DNA of 64,000 bases from Takakia lepidozioides (taxonomy: Eukaryota; Streptophyta; Takakiopsida; Takakiales; Takakiaceae), in NCBI GenBank assembly GCA_030704615.1, contig CM060732.1:50883053-50947052 (forward strand), read 5' to 3'. Shown one piece after another: positions 10,590-22,565 of the stretch. The notes under the pieces are model-generated. The model ran no database searches, had not been told where the DNA came from, and saw only the letters and a list, made by a program, of their open reading frames with translations. The position numbers were made by a program, and so were the translations under genes. Position 1 is the stretch's first letter. Every line of letters starts with the position of its first letter.

Positions 10590-12440
10590 GTCGATGAAAT
10601 CACTAATGCACAAACATGCAAAAAGCATCACCGGCGGTTTCCATGTTATCAGTGCAGGTTCCTATTGTACTCAATGCATCTGCCAATGCTACATTGAACT
10701 CTAAATGGCTCAGGGCCTTCCACCCCATCTTGGTGACATGGTCGAATACAAGATGTATGCATTCTCCATCGTTGTGTCCACAAGAAGAAAAAATAACTGA
10801 TGCCACCATTTGTTTGTGCGCAGCTGCAAGCTGTACGCACCCCGAAGCTAGTCTTGTGCATCTACCCCGCGCATGTACGTTTGATATTGCACATGTGCAA
10901 GCATAGATGGCACGGAGACTCTTTGATGTCCCCCAAAATGTCTCACAGTCACAGGAGATGAAGGGTTGTAAGCTGGCCTAGCTATAGATGACAATAAAAA
11001 GACTATCTTCTTGTCCCACCACAACATTGTAGTTACCCATTTCTGTTCAGTCTAACTGTGTCAGTGGCCCAAGTGCCAAGTTTGGCCAAGTCATATAGAA
11101 GTTGGACGGAGGTAAAGTAATTGTTAGTGACAATGATATGGCCCAAACCATGGAGTCCGTGGCAAACCTAGTAACAACATTATAACCCTCTCCCTTACCA
11201 CTTTTCTACCTCTGGTCCTCAGGCCCCCCTTCATTTTTGCCACAGTAAACCAAAAAATCATAAACATAGGAAGTCTCGAAATCAGCTAACGGCCACACCT
11301 TTATGCCCCACTACATGGTTTCTTAGGCATGTACATCATAATTGCTAAGTATTTCCCCTTATAACGGATTATCCCCTCGTCAATCGTTAGCATTTTATGA
11401 AGATTCCAGAGACTCTTATACCTACCAACAATTTCATCCCAAGCCTATCTAAGCTTCTCAAGCTTATCGCCACTGCTACAATCTACCACCAAAGTGACAT
11501 TGTCCACAAGATGCAAACAACGGAGTATGGCCTCATACTTATCTCGGGTCATACCTTCGGGGATGACAAGACAAGATAAACACACTTCAGAGTGTTGCTA
11601 TGCCAATAACATTGAGTTTGGGCCAACTTCTTGATGCCCATAAACACACAATAACACTTCAACCCTAGAGCTCAGGTACTGTCAACTCCTTCCACCGAGG
11701 CCCCCCACGAGTGCCTCTCCCCAATGCTTCAAAGGCATACCAGTTGGACTCCCTACATATCTGCTGCAGTACAGTTTGCCTCCAAAACAAATGAAAGAAC
11801 CAAATTGGGGTGGAGTCTTTTATGTCCGGGAGGTTATAGGGACCAGGTTCAGGCCGAGTGAAAGCATCTCTATCACAAATAAATTCAGTGTCAAACTTTG
11901 TCTCCCAGGTCATAGGCTCCATGTTTGGTTCTTCATCACACTACATCTTAAGAACGTCAGTTTCCCAATCAGTCTTGCCAGCAGAGTCCCCAACGTACCC
12001 ATCACCATCCTCAAAGCTCGTCAAAATTGGACTCGGCCTCATCGTCATGGCCTAATACAAGCAGAACATGAACCAACAAGTTTGACCAATGCACCCGTGT
12101 TGGGTTGCAACTTTCCCAAAGTAAACTGACTTAATTCAGCAATGGGAATCATCTTCCCAAAACTCGAAAACCATAACACCCCACATTCAAGGAATGACCA
12201 CCACATCCTCTCCCAATTGGGACATTCTGTCCATCATTACTTCTTCTCCTCACCACGCCCTTAGGAGGTGAAGTGACACTTGCAGGAACTGTTCTCTTTG
12301 CACGAGCCAATTGTTTAATACACCTAACTGTCGGCATCTGGCCAAACATAATCTCTAAAAACAAAACAGCATCACTGATACCCTTTTTATCTCCTCCTCT
12401 CTTCTTTCTTTGCAACCAAGAACCAGAACAACTTGACATC
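10590..12440 (-). pseudogene. piggyBac-type transposase remnant
   Basis: Read on the - strand with frame changes, it shows the piggyBac (DDE_Tnp_1_7) blocks in order. The first is ESNWYAFE followed by W and LTVPEL (11922-11665). Next are IPEGMTRDKYEAIL (about 11566-11525), MLTIDEGIIRYKGKY with PKKPC (about 11398-11305), and KVWPLADFETSYVYDFLVY (about 11305-11245). Then come NNYFTSVQLLYDLAKLG (about 11130-11080) and, near the C-terminus, NKWWHQLFFLL with NAYILY (about 10822-10755) and SHLEFNVALADAL. The first catalytic Asp is kept (TIDEG). The second, normally DN before FTS, reads NN. At least four frameshifts and several stops show the copy is dead. The N-terminal 0.5 kb (12440-11930) is assigned by position only. 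Terminal repeats and TTAA target sites were not identified. piggyBac is common in animals and rarely noted in plants. Confidence 0.8.
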
Positions 12441-12799
12441 TATACATAAATCAAAAGTTGTGAGGACAAGGGCGGCAAGGCCGCCATTAATTCACAAGCA
12501 GCGGTGGAGGCAAACTACATAGGAAGTCAGGACAGTGGCAGCCAAAGATTACCAGCTTGCACTGCTCGGGAGTATAGTGCTACTCCCCAAGTGCCCATTC
12601 TCTTATTATAACCTTTTCTACAGTTATATGCTCAGGTGGAGGTGGCTCAGCTGCAGCAGTCGACTGACGCTTAGGTGCCATGGATACCCTACCAAGGGAA
12701 GGTGTCCACCTTCTTCCTGCTGGAAGGTAGTGGCCCTTAGGGTCAAGAGACACCATAAGTTACGCTTCCTTCGGGAGGCATCATATATATATATATATA

Positions 12800-13130
12800 T
12801 CGGGCCCAAGCAACGACGCAATGGGTGGAGCGCGCGAGCGTACGCTCACGCAGGAGTGACGTGGCGTGAGCGTCATGTCAGCAGGCTGATGTGGCGGCAA
12901 ATGATGATGTGGCACTGCGCCGTTATCTGCTACGTCAGCACTAACCTGCGTCGCCTATAACCGAGGATGGTCCTATGACCGTGGGATTAATGCAGGGAAT
13001 CCTTGACTGAATACATCAACTACCATGAGGCCTACAATTGTAGCATCCAACATTGTGCAATTACAAATGTTTCTTTCACTTTTACAATTACGAGGACGAG
13101 AAGCATTTGACATGAAGTGAGAGGCGGTCT
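12800..13130 (-). repeat. Element terminus shared in inverted orientation with 60566-60885
   Basis: The reverse complement of this stretch matches 60566-60885 closely. Landmarks are the outer end CAACGACGCAATGG, a GC-rich palindromic part (GAGCGTACGCTC), repeated TGACGT/ACGTCA words, ATAACCGAGGATGGTCCTATG, and the coding tail around NCKSE. The outer boundary is at about 12810 here and about 60883 there, so the match looks like the end of a mobile element present twice. Confidence 0.75.
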
Positions 13131-13659
13131 CCACTGCTTTCTGTTTCAAAACTTTTTCTACCTTTCCTTGGATGCTATTGCCCCCAGACATTTTGAGTAC
13201 AAACATGTGGTTTCCAAGCAAGAGGTCGATGCCATCATTCTCAGGGTGCTTTAAACAAATTTTCATCAATCCTGACCATACCGTGGGATCTTTCCTGTGT
13301 CCAAATACTGAGATGGGGGGGAGCACTTCAGCGCCAAGAGGGATATTCATGTGTGCAAGGCGAGCCTGCGTCAGTTTCGTAATTTTTGAGCATTTCATTG
13401 TAGCTCCTTGTCTCTCGAAACGGACCAGGATATGGTATCCCACCGATAGCCCTGTGGGGGTGTTTCTCGGTTCCTTCGGTATCTGCGTTAGATGTAGGAA
13501 TTGACCTGCTTTGTTGTCTAGGCGCTGGGTAGGATATAATATCTGAGGAATCCGTGGAAACGCCTTGGGGCATTCAAAGTAGTTCTGCACACTCCTCGGG
13601 CGATAGTCCAAGTTGAAGCAATTGTGTAGGTGATCTGTATTCTTGTATGATTTGAGCAT
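12973..13659 (-). CDS. Unidentified 228-aa ORF, probably element-encoded
   Basis: This is an open - strand frame whose last 50 codons overlap the repeat shared with the 60.6-kb locus, so it is probably the 3' part of a transposon gene. I do not recognise a domain. It is basic overall and Lys/Pro-rich, has few cysteines and no membrane segment, and it ends SQGFPALIPRS. At the other locus the corresponding sequence follows a SWIM zinc finger, so both may be C-termini of one transposase-like family. An N-terminal exon upstream (13.7-14.8 kb) is possible but cannot be shown. Confidence 0.4.
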   Translation of the reverse strand: MLKSYKNTDHLHNCFNLDYRPRSVQNYFECPKAFPRIPQILYPTQRLDNKAGQFLHLTQIPKEPRNTPTGLSVGYHILVRFERQGATMKCSKITKLTQARLAHMNIPLGAEVLPPISVFGHRKDPTVWSGLMKICLKHPENDGIDLLLGNHMFVLKMSGGNSIQGKVEKVLKQKAVETASHFMSNASRPRNCKSERNICNCTMLDATIVGLMVVDVFSQGFPALIPRS

Positions 13660-15900
13660 CGTAGACCTTAGCGATGCTCTCCATCATGGTGAATCCAAGC
13701 CATAGTTGGAACGTGAATTCGATTTGGTTGTGTTGAGGTTCCTCAGAGCTGCGACCTCGTTTGCTGTTAGATGGTTGTTCCGGGTGAGAGCTGTCTGCAG
13801 TGCTGGCTGTGCGCTTGGCCGACAGAGATTATGCTGTATCCTTGGGGAGCGAGTCACCGAGTAGGAGTGCATCCATGTTGTTCTTGAACATCGAGGAGTG
13901 CGATTGCGACATTGTCTGATCGTTTACAAAGCTCGGCGTTGGAGTGACTCTTTCAAGCGTGATTTTCGAGTTGTTGGTGTTGAGTGGCATGTAGTTATTT
14001 TTGGAGTTGCAATATAGAGGGGGCGACTGATTGTAAATTATCCATGAAATAAGTTGCCTTTGGTGACGTGTAGGGCATGTGTGATTTTGTTGGCTGAGCT
14101 GCAGCTCTTGTATCGAATGCTGGGACAATGACTTTGGCGACGACTAGTTTTAATGGAGTATCAATTAATGTGCATTGATGTTTATGATAAGACGGAGAAG
14201 GTGGATGGATATGGCGCTTGTAGATATTTTTTTGGGAGAGGGTTGCCGTCATTTTAGTCTTTAGGGTACTTAATGTTTGGGTTAGATTTTTGTGCCATTG
14301 GGCAAAAAAGTGGCAGTAGGTGAGGCTGTGCATGTAACGTGAGGTATACAGTGAGGTATATAGGAGTAGGATTGGTGATTTAGGTGTGTAGTTAGTTCCA
14401 ATGCTAGTAGCAATGAGCAGCTAGTAGCATTGATATTTGTTGCAGAGATGGCGCTCATACAAGTGTGGCATGTAGCTGAAACAGCTATACACTGTCCGTT
14501 ATATTCAGTTGGTTGTATATTCCACGGTGAGAATTTGAGTGGGCACACAATGTACCTATGTTGCTCATTAGGCCATTGTTTAAGGACATGTGTTATTGAA
14601 TTATTCCTAATGTGATCGACAGGGAGTAGCAATATTATGTTGGTTTGACTTGTGGCATGGTCATGGTGTAAAAGAGATCGATTTAGCTGTGAAGGGATTG
14701 GGGGAGCTGGCTGGTGGGTTGTCATCCAAGGGAGGTAGTGAGGGTTTTTGATATACTGATTTAGGTTCCTGAGCATGTTAGTGGTATATTACTGGTTGAA
14801 ATTTAAATGAAGGAGTTGGGTATGGGCTGGTATTTCAGTGTTGTGTGTAGGCTGTACATTTGTTACAAAGCTTGGGAGTTTCGATGAGTTTGTGGCCACG
14901 TTGTGGCTCTGGAGTGAGTGAAAAATTTGACTATATGTTTTAAGGAGGTGGTGGATGCTTCTTGGCAGTAATGGATTATGTGAGGGTTTTAGAGATGGAA
15001 TATAGATTTGGTTTGCTTGAGAAAAATTGGCAAGGTTAAATCATGGGGGTGTTGTAAGAGTGTGGCCACTCTGTGGCTCTTGTAAGGGGCGCTTTTGTGA
15101 GTGCGTCAGTTGTGTTTTCAGCAAATGGGGGTGGGGTAATTTGGATTATGGCCATCTTGTGGCTTTTGAAGGGGATATATATATGCGTAAGAGGTGCCAT
15201 TGTTGGATAGTATCGTGTTTGCTTATATCGATTGGGGTTAGTAGAACTTGGATTGATTGCCAGAAATCAAAAGCAGGCTGACTACACGAGCAATATGCAG
15301 CAATAGAATTATAGAGAAGGGGGGACAACATTAAGATGTAGCGAATAATGCAAGGGGGTTTGGTGGGTAGTGGGAGTACCTCTGGGAAATGATCAGAGGA
15401 AGGCAGCACTTTGGTGTTGCCAAACCAGGCAGGAAGGAGGTGCACCTCCGAAGTTACTCCACACCAACCTCCCGCAGGGCATTCCAGACTCAAGGGCAGC
15501 TGAAAGTCACCGCCAAGTCCAACAAAGAGTCTTCGTCACAGAGATTGTCCACCATCCCCAACCTGGAGGGTTGCAAAATGGCCAATTTGGAAGCAAGCGA
15601 CATCCACCAAGGTCCCAACAGCCAAGTGTAAAGTACAGTAGATGACTGGAGGCAGGATCCGGTCCAATCATGAGTTGGGCAGTCAATGAGCCATCAAAAG
15701 ATCCCACCTGTAGTTCAGAGTTGTAGGATTATATTGCCTCCTGGCGTTGTCGTCGTAATTCGGCAGATAGGGACCATGTGTGATTATCTCCAGCAAAGAG
15801 TTTCGGGGATCTCCATTCCTGTAGGTATGTAACCTTGATGAGCTTGTGTGTTTCGCCAGTGTAGGCAGATGCAGCAAGCATGTGCCAGACTCTGGGTTCT
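13660..15900. other. Unassigned stretch between two - strand ORFs
   Basis: Several - strand ORFs of 60-165 codons occur (for example 14776-14282 and 15493-15146). None shows a recognisable domain. They may be decayed parts of the element whose end is at 12.8 kb. There is no clear evidence for a host gene. Confidence 0.4.
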
Positions 15901-17061
15901 TTAATCCAAAAATCCACGAATGTGGTGTGTGTACCCCCATTCACGAACCAGGATAGCGCCAGTAGCCATGCCATCCAGCCAAGTACCTGCCTGAAGTCTG
16001 TAAACTATCTCATCTTCAAATTTGACAGCCGGGAGTATGACCAGGTCCCCTTCCAATGCTTTGGCTTGTGAAGTAGATAGTCCTGAGAAGATATGTTTGT
16101 ATTCCAGTGTGGATGGTCGTGCCTGTCCAAAACGTAGGAATCGCAACAAAAAGGTGCCCTGGCCATGTATAAAGACATCAATCCATAATTTGTTGATCCT
16201 GATATGTGGACCAGTGTGGGTAAGAGCACCGTCCTGTTCCCCAAAGCAGAGTTCTTGCAATAATCCAAGTTGTTGCCAATAGAGGGAATCACCTCTGAGC
16301 AGTGCACACTTGTTTTCTGCTAGTGGCAGCTGTATATGAAGACATTTGTCAACAATCTTTGTAACAGTAGCTAGCGGTGAAGTTACTGTTGGAACACTCG
16401 TTCGCACAGTTTGAGCATTAGATGTTAATATGCTAAATAGGGCGTCAATCGAGGCATCCACGACAACCTCAAAACGATCATACCACAAACTGTCTAACGT
16501 TGTAAGCTCCACATCACAGCCAAGTGTAGGCTGCGTGGGCTGAATTATGCTCGCTTGGCCAGATTGAGCACTTCCGTGAAACTCTTCTTGAGGTTGAGAC
16601 TGTTCGCCCAGGAGGTAATCTTCAAGTTGAAAATAGTGCGTAGTGTCGTATAATCCGTACTTTTCTGGAAGACCGCTAGGAATAGTACCTGATGATTCTG
16701 GGTTTCGAGAAGGGGAGGGCGATCTCCAACCTGGCTCAGACTCTGGGGCGTTTTCTGCACAAAATTCTTGGAATGCTTCTTCTTCCTCTGTTAGATAGCC
16801 CGTAGGATATTCTGCATTTCTGCTTGTTTCTGCCTCACACAAAAGGTAGTCATTGTTTGGTCGATTGTTTTCTGAATGTGCCTTGATTTGTTGGGGAATC
16901 GTTATAAGCACCTGCCGCTCGTCACAAGGCTGCACGACAAGCCGTGGAAGTTGGGGCTCCGCCCTGATGTATGCGTCAGATGTGTTGAAGTGGGGATGCT
17001 GCGAGTTGTCAATGGCAGTTGTGGAATCGTTGTCAAAATCGATGGAGATTCTAAGCGCCAT
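15901..17061 (-). CDS. Unidentified 386-aa ORF
   Basis: This is the longest uninterrupted frame in the region. Residues 1-160 are acidic and rich in Ser, Pro and Glu (for example EEEEAFQEFCAENAPESEPG). Residues 190-386 look globular, with regularly spaced hydrophobics and Trp (LWIDVFIHGQGTFLLRFLRF, then LQAGTWLDGMATGAILVREW). I see no zinc finger, membrane segment or known catalytic signature. Its size and absence of stops suggest recent coding function. It lies in the same orientation as the element-like ORF at 12973-13659, so it may be a second transposon protein. An orphan host gene is the alternative. Confidence 0.45.
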   Translation of the reverse strand: MALRISIDFDNDSTTAIDNSQHPHFNTSDAYIRAEPQLPRLVVQPCDERQVLITIPQQIKAHSENNRPNNDYLLCEAETSRNAEYPTGYLTEEEEAFQEFCAENAPESEPGWRSPSPSRNPESSGTIPSGLPEKYGLYDTTHYFQLEDYLLGEQSQPQEEFHGSAQSGQASIIQPTQPTLGCDVELTTLDSLWYDRFEVVVDASIDALFSILTSNAQTVRTSVPTVTSPLATVTKIVDKCLHIQLPLAENKCALLRGDSLYWQQLGLLQELCFGEQDGALTHTGPHIRINKLWIDVFIHGQGTFLLRFLRFGQARPSTLEYKHIFSGLSTSQAKALEGDLVILPAVKFEDEIVYRLQAGTWLDGMATGAILVREWGYTHHIRGFLD

Positions 17062-17806
17062 GGTGTACTTGCTGAAGAGAACTATGTGGGCTAGTGATAA
17101 GCAAGGCGTTCCTATCAGTGCTGGGGATTAGAGAGATGATATTCAAACAGGAGAGCACTTCGAGAAAGGCAGCTCGAGCTGCCATAGCTAAGTAAAAATT
17201 TAATAGCGGTGGCTTAGTATAGCAGAAATGCTAAAAATGATCATCAGAATACTCATGGAAGCCAAATTTAAAGTGGAAACCTGAAAAATGGAAGTTAGCT
17301 TAGAGAAAACATATTGGAATGCGGCTAAGTCATTTCGATTGCAGATGCAGGTGCCATGTAAGGCCGGCTTTTCTTTTGGGCTTGGTCCCTAGTATAAAAG
17401 CCCTTGGGACCAATTTTCGGCCCTCGATGCTCAATTTCCGCTTGGTCTTGGTCCCTAGTGTAAAGTGGCCCTCACTCTACAAGAGAGCCACCAAACGAAC
17501 TACCTTGCTTCATATATTGATCAGTTCCTAATAGAGGCGGATATTACATTTATATATGCGTCCGGATTAGGACCTTCGGAGGTTGAGTCAAACATCCGCG
17601 CAACACTGAGATAAATCCTACGGGGGGTTTGGTGCTTGTGGTGTGCTTGCAAGCATACACACTACCAGTATTGTACAGCAAGGATGACGTGGTAGTTCTG
17701 GAACGTTGTCACCTGCATTTGAAGGGAGTAGCAGAGCGCTTTTTTTTCTTAAAGGATTTGAAGAGAGAAGGAGGGTGTGAAAGGTTTGAGGAGGAGACAG
17801 ACATCG
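17062..17806. other. Intergenic, upstream of INDH
   Basis: No gene is seen. The string CTTGGTCCCTAGT followed by TAAA occurs twice (about 17380 and 17444), which suggests a short local duplication. Confidence 0.5.
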
Positions 17807-20800
17807 ATGGGAGGAGCATGGAAAGGTAGCGCAGCTTCAAGACTTCGATACATGGCAAGTCTTATGCCACAGGTAGGTGTTCCGTCAATTCCTCGCTTGG
17901 AAGGGGGGATGGTGTTAGATTTTGCACGTAACGACATTTCCTTCTAAACAAGTGTCGAATTACCACTCTATTTGTTGCATATTTTCGAAAACCCTTGCAT
18001 CCCTGATCTCCTTCTCCTTGCAATGCTAGGATGGAACCCTTTTTAGTTTCTCAATTTCAAAGACATCGTGCTGTTTGGGGATGCATGCTTCAGTTGTCCT
18101 TTCCATCAGTGAACAAATTGCGAATGCTGGCATGTGGAAACCCTTTGAGCATCGTGCACATAGGAGGTGGGTTCTGCATTTCTGTGGGCCTCTCTCAAAA
18201 ACAATGAAGGAACTAAGAAAGAGGTTTATTGATTCAAAGAGTCATGTGGTGTGGTTGGTAGGTTCGATGGCATTGGAATGGTAGAAGAGCTTTTGCCAGC
18301 AGTCCGTCAGGAGGCAGCTCCTTGGGCGGGCCTGCGAGAGGGCCATCTATGAGTAGACCCGTTGTAGAAGGCGTGCAGAATATTGTCGCTGTAGCTTCAG
18401 GCAAAGGTGGAGTTGGCAAGTCCACTACTGCAGGTGTGTACTCTCTTTAAGTGTGCGTCTGTGCGTACACATTGAGCTTTCAACATCACAAGAGGCTCTT
18501 CCTTCTTAAGTCAGCCATTCCCCCAGTTACAAACAGAGAAACTAACTTTGTGGACTCCCGCTATTTGATTTTTCTGCAGTGAACTTGGCAGTAGCACTGG
18601 CTATGGAATGCAGGCTGCGGGTAGGGCTGCTTGATGCAGATGTGTATGGGCCTTCCATTCCTACTCTGATGAAGCTTCACGGTCGCCCTCAGCTGGATTC
18701 AGGTCCCAAGTTTCCATGATTCCTCTCTTTGCCCTGGGGTGCGTTCTGGGTCTTTACTAGTCAGTAATGCTCATGGAGGTTTACTTTATACGCCTTAGTT
18801 GCCTTTACTTTTTGCCTTATGAGCAAGGAGATGGCATTGGTAAGCGGGGTTTTAAGGGATGAGGGGGAAAGGAGTTGAGAGAAAAACGGAGAGAGTGGAG
18901 GAAAGGGAGGGTCTGGTAGGGGTGCATGTGAAGTCAGGTTGACTTGAGAAGAGAAATGAAATGAAATGAAATGGTGCTTTCTAACGTCCGCGGAAAGTGC
19001 ATAGAGCTTATGGGACAAAATGGAAGAAAACATGAGAGAGGAAACAAAACCAAAGCCAAGACTAAGAACTATTGCTCGAGTGATTGTCTAAGGGTGAAGG
19101 CCTCGTGCAGGTAAGCTGCCAAGCACTGCTGATCCTCATAGTGGAAGACTTCAGTGAGAGAGTGGGTTCCACGGAATAAACAGTGGAATCTCCCACGGAT
19201 CTCGTAGTATAGAGGGCAATAGAAGAAGAAGTGTTCTTCAGAGAGAAAGTTTTACTGGATGGTTCTGTTTGTGCAGATTCCAAAATGATACCCTTGGAGA
19301 ACTATGGAGTACACTGCATGTCAATGGGCTTTCTAATGGAGAAGGATGCCCCTGCTGTCTGGAGAGGGCCCATGGTATATGTTGCTCTTCACTTTCTCTC
19401 AAATTGCTTACCAGCTTATCTGCATGAGGCACTGCAACTTGGAATTTGATGTTCTCTCTGTTTTATATCGTGTCACATCAGCCCTGGGCCTCTTATGGAT
19501 GTAAGACATGTCTTCTTCCTTTTCTCTCCCTGGGTTGGCCTCTCAAAAGACTAACAATTGAAATGTCTGTAAAGTTTGTTGCTCTTTGCTCTTGGTCCAT
19601 GGTTGTACAGCTTTAAGAGGCCTACCAAGTGAAACTAGGGGCCTGGGGAAAGAAGTGCGAGCATGTATGGAGAGAGGGAGAGGGAGGGAGAGGTCTCACA
19701 AGCGATAGTTTTTGTCCCAGTGTTCCCAGTGGCACTTATGAATGTCAGGTGATGAGTGCATTGGATAAGCTGGTGCGAGGTGTGGCCTGGGGCAAGTTGG
19801 ATGTTATGGTGGTGGACATGCCCCCGGGCACTGGTGATGCTCAAATTTCTATCTCCCAACGTCTCCCTCTTGCTGGTAAGACCACCTCAGCAGTCTCAAC
19901 AGGATTGTTAGTGCATGGCTGCACGCTTCAAATTTCTGGGCTAGAAAGAGTCAATCTCCTGGAGCTTCCAGAGGCTCAAGGGTTAGAATGCTGTTGTCAG
20001 TGTACTCAATCACTTTGAAATGCTTTATCGATGTTGGAAATCAGAGTTGCTTTTGCTTCCAAGGACAAGAAAATGTGAAGGAACCTTTTCTCTGTGATCT
20101 GCCTGCGTAGTGTGCATCTGACTGCCACCTAGAACTCCCTACAACTGGTCTTTGGTGAGGATGTGAAGGGAGGTATGGAGACAGATTTGGGTGGGGGCAG
20201 TTTTGATGGTGCCTTGATCAGGTTGTATGACGTTGTGAAATAAACATGGAGTTTCCTTCTCCATACCTCTCTCTCCGTGGTTTTTATAACTGGTATTTAA
20301 GATATGTCTTGGCTGTTTCTTTCCATGGGGCCACACAAACTCAGTATGTCTGCAACCCTGGTTGTACCATCCATTGGGAATCCCCACCTCCTACTGGAGG
20401 TTGTAGCCCTCATTGGAAATGGGAGCCCTAGGTGTTGACAGCCTCAACTTGTAGTAATCTTCGAAATTTTTCCTTGGACTCTATACTTTGAGCACCTCCG
20501 CTGTTATTAGTTATGCCTAGAAGTAGGGCATGTTGCTCCAGGGATGTTCCAGAGGTAGTTTGGATATATTGTGATCTGATCGTCCACAGGTTGTATGTTG
20601 GTTTCCACAAGTGGAAGAGTGAATGGGATGTATCTAGGCTTTCACTCTGCCTTAGCATTTTCTCTCTTGTATTGTAGGGGCCTGTGCAAGTCACTTACTT
20701 ACTAGTTTACTGCCTTGAAAGTTGTGGATGCCAGCAAAGTTTCAGACCGTGCTAAGCATTTAAAGCATGGATTCTGGGACTTGAATACTTGAACTTCTCA

Positions 20801-21859
20801 GTCGTCCAACGTTCTATCTGGTTTGTCCGGGAGATGGTGGCAGGAGCAGTGATAGTTTCAACACCCCAAGACATTGCTCTGATTGATGCACGTAGGGGTG
20901 CCAATATGTTCCGAAAAGTGGATGTCCCTGTAAGTGAGAAGCTCTTTCCTTCCAATCATATTCGGATGTAAGTCTGCAAAGTAGTTATCCTCTGGCAAGG
21001 ATATTCATAAGCATGTTTTATACTGCTGTCCTGTTTTCTCTGGAGATTCTGATTGCTACTAATGGTGGGGTGAGAAGCTGTGACTCCTTAGCAGCCTTCT
21101 TGGCTGACCTGCTTTGATAGAGAAGATGCTTATGCTCTCGTACACAAGACTGTTGGGTAAAGGACAGGACTAAGTTCAATGGGAGTTTGGGTGTTCTTAG
21201 AGTCACTTATGGATGGAAGTGATTTACTGAAATTTAAGTTTGCAATGGTCCAGCTAAGAGGAGTGCGCTGCAGATAGTGGGGTTGATTGAGAACATGAGC
21301 TTCTTCAAGTGTCCACATTGCGGTGAGCGTTCAGATGTCTTTGGCCATGGGGGTGCTCGCTTGACTGCAGAGGAATTGGACATGGAGTTTCTTGGGGAGG
21401 TGGGCCCATACCTTTCTTGCCAATTTTGGTTTCATTTAGGACTATCAGAGCTCCTGCTTGATCACACAGGGTGTGGAACTCATAATTTCGTACTAGAGAG
21501 CCAAGTGAAATGAGCATTGTCGCAGTAGTTGTCTTTGGCGGGCGGATGAGGGAGAAAGAGGGCACGGGCACTAGGTCTGCAGGGCTGGGACCAGCTTGAG
21601 AAGTGTGTCGCAATTTGCAATATAACACCACAGCTGCAGACCTTGACCATAGAAATGACTTTTCCGGGTTGGTTGGTGACAGGTTCCCTTAAACATGGCA
21701 ATTCGAGAGACCTCAGATGCAGGCAGTCCGATAGTGGCATTTGCACCGACTAGTGAAGCAGCAACAGTGTACAAGAGCATCGCAGTCCGTGTGGCTGCCA
21801 AACTACAGGATAGGGAAGCTTCTGGTGTTGGTGTTATGCCTCGGATCACGATAGACTAG
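17807..21859 (+). CDS. INDH: Mitochondrial P-loop NTPase for Fe-S delivery to complex I (INDH/IND1/NUBPL), eight exons
   Basis: Mrp/NBP35-family ATPases of this subgroup insert Fe-S clusters into complex I in the mitochondrial matrix. Exons 17807-17872, 18262-18433, 18580-18702, 19277-19374, 19749-19875, 20844-20929, 21274-21399 and 21683-21859 all join in phase through GT-AG introns. They encode 324 aa, a typical length. The first 50 residues or so are rich in Arg, Ser and Ala without acids ([18 protein letters not shown]), fitting a mitochondrial presequence. Exon 2 holds the deviant Walker [12 protein letters not shown], exon 3 [19 protein letters not shown], exon 4 [12 protein letters not shown] and WRGPM, exon 5 the Walker B region [12 protein letters not shown], exon 6 [17 protein letters not shown], and exon 7 [12 protein letters not shown] with the cluster-binding CxxC. 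The frame is complete and probably functional. Exon 1 rests on phase and presequence character only. Confidence 0.93.
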
Positions 21860-22565
21860 GTTCTGCCAGACAACCTGCACATTGGGTGTCTTTGAATTCA
21901 TCGACAGGATGCTAAAAAGCTGCAAGTAAGACACCAACATCGACAGGATGAAAAGAAATTTAGGTGACTAATGTGATAGCATTCCCACTACTGAAGGTGA
22001 TAGTCATGGATGTGGTTCTGATTCTCTACAGATTCGAGAGAGGGGCATAGTGTGAGAGACATGCAGCATCACCTCCATCAAGTTTTGACGGTGTGTTGAT
22101 GGGAAACAGAGTGTTCTTTTCATAGAAAATCACAGTGTATTGTTTTGGCTGTAGGGTCAAATCAGGTATCACACATGGCTGTTGTGTAAATTTTTATAAA
22201 CAAGTTTCCCATGAAACCCACTCCCCCCTCTACCTTTTCTCCGACCTCTTGCACCTCCCTCTCTCCATCTCAGCATATGAGACAGTGGCACAAGAGTTCC
22301 CTCTGCTGGAAGGGATGCAAATGAGGGGATACCTATTAGCACTGGAAAGTATGTTCGTGGTGACTGTCTGCAGCTGCTGTATGCAAGCATCCAGTGGTCT
22401 CAAAACAAGAAGTCTATGAGAGTGAGCCAGCCTTCAGAACTTAGTTAGAAGTCATATGCCGAATGATTCCACATAAAGGTCACCGGTTCTCTTCCCAAAA
22501 AAGCAAAAAAGTAAAGCTAAAAACAGAGAAAACGTAAGTCGATAACTTTTAGACACGGAAGGCCT
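21860..22565. other. Intergenic between INDH and SAUR
   Basis: No gene is seen. It presumably holds the INDH 3' end and the SAUR promoter. There are no clear auxin-response elements that I would defend. Confidence 0.5.
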
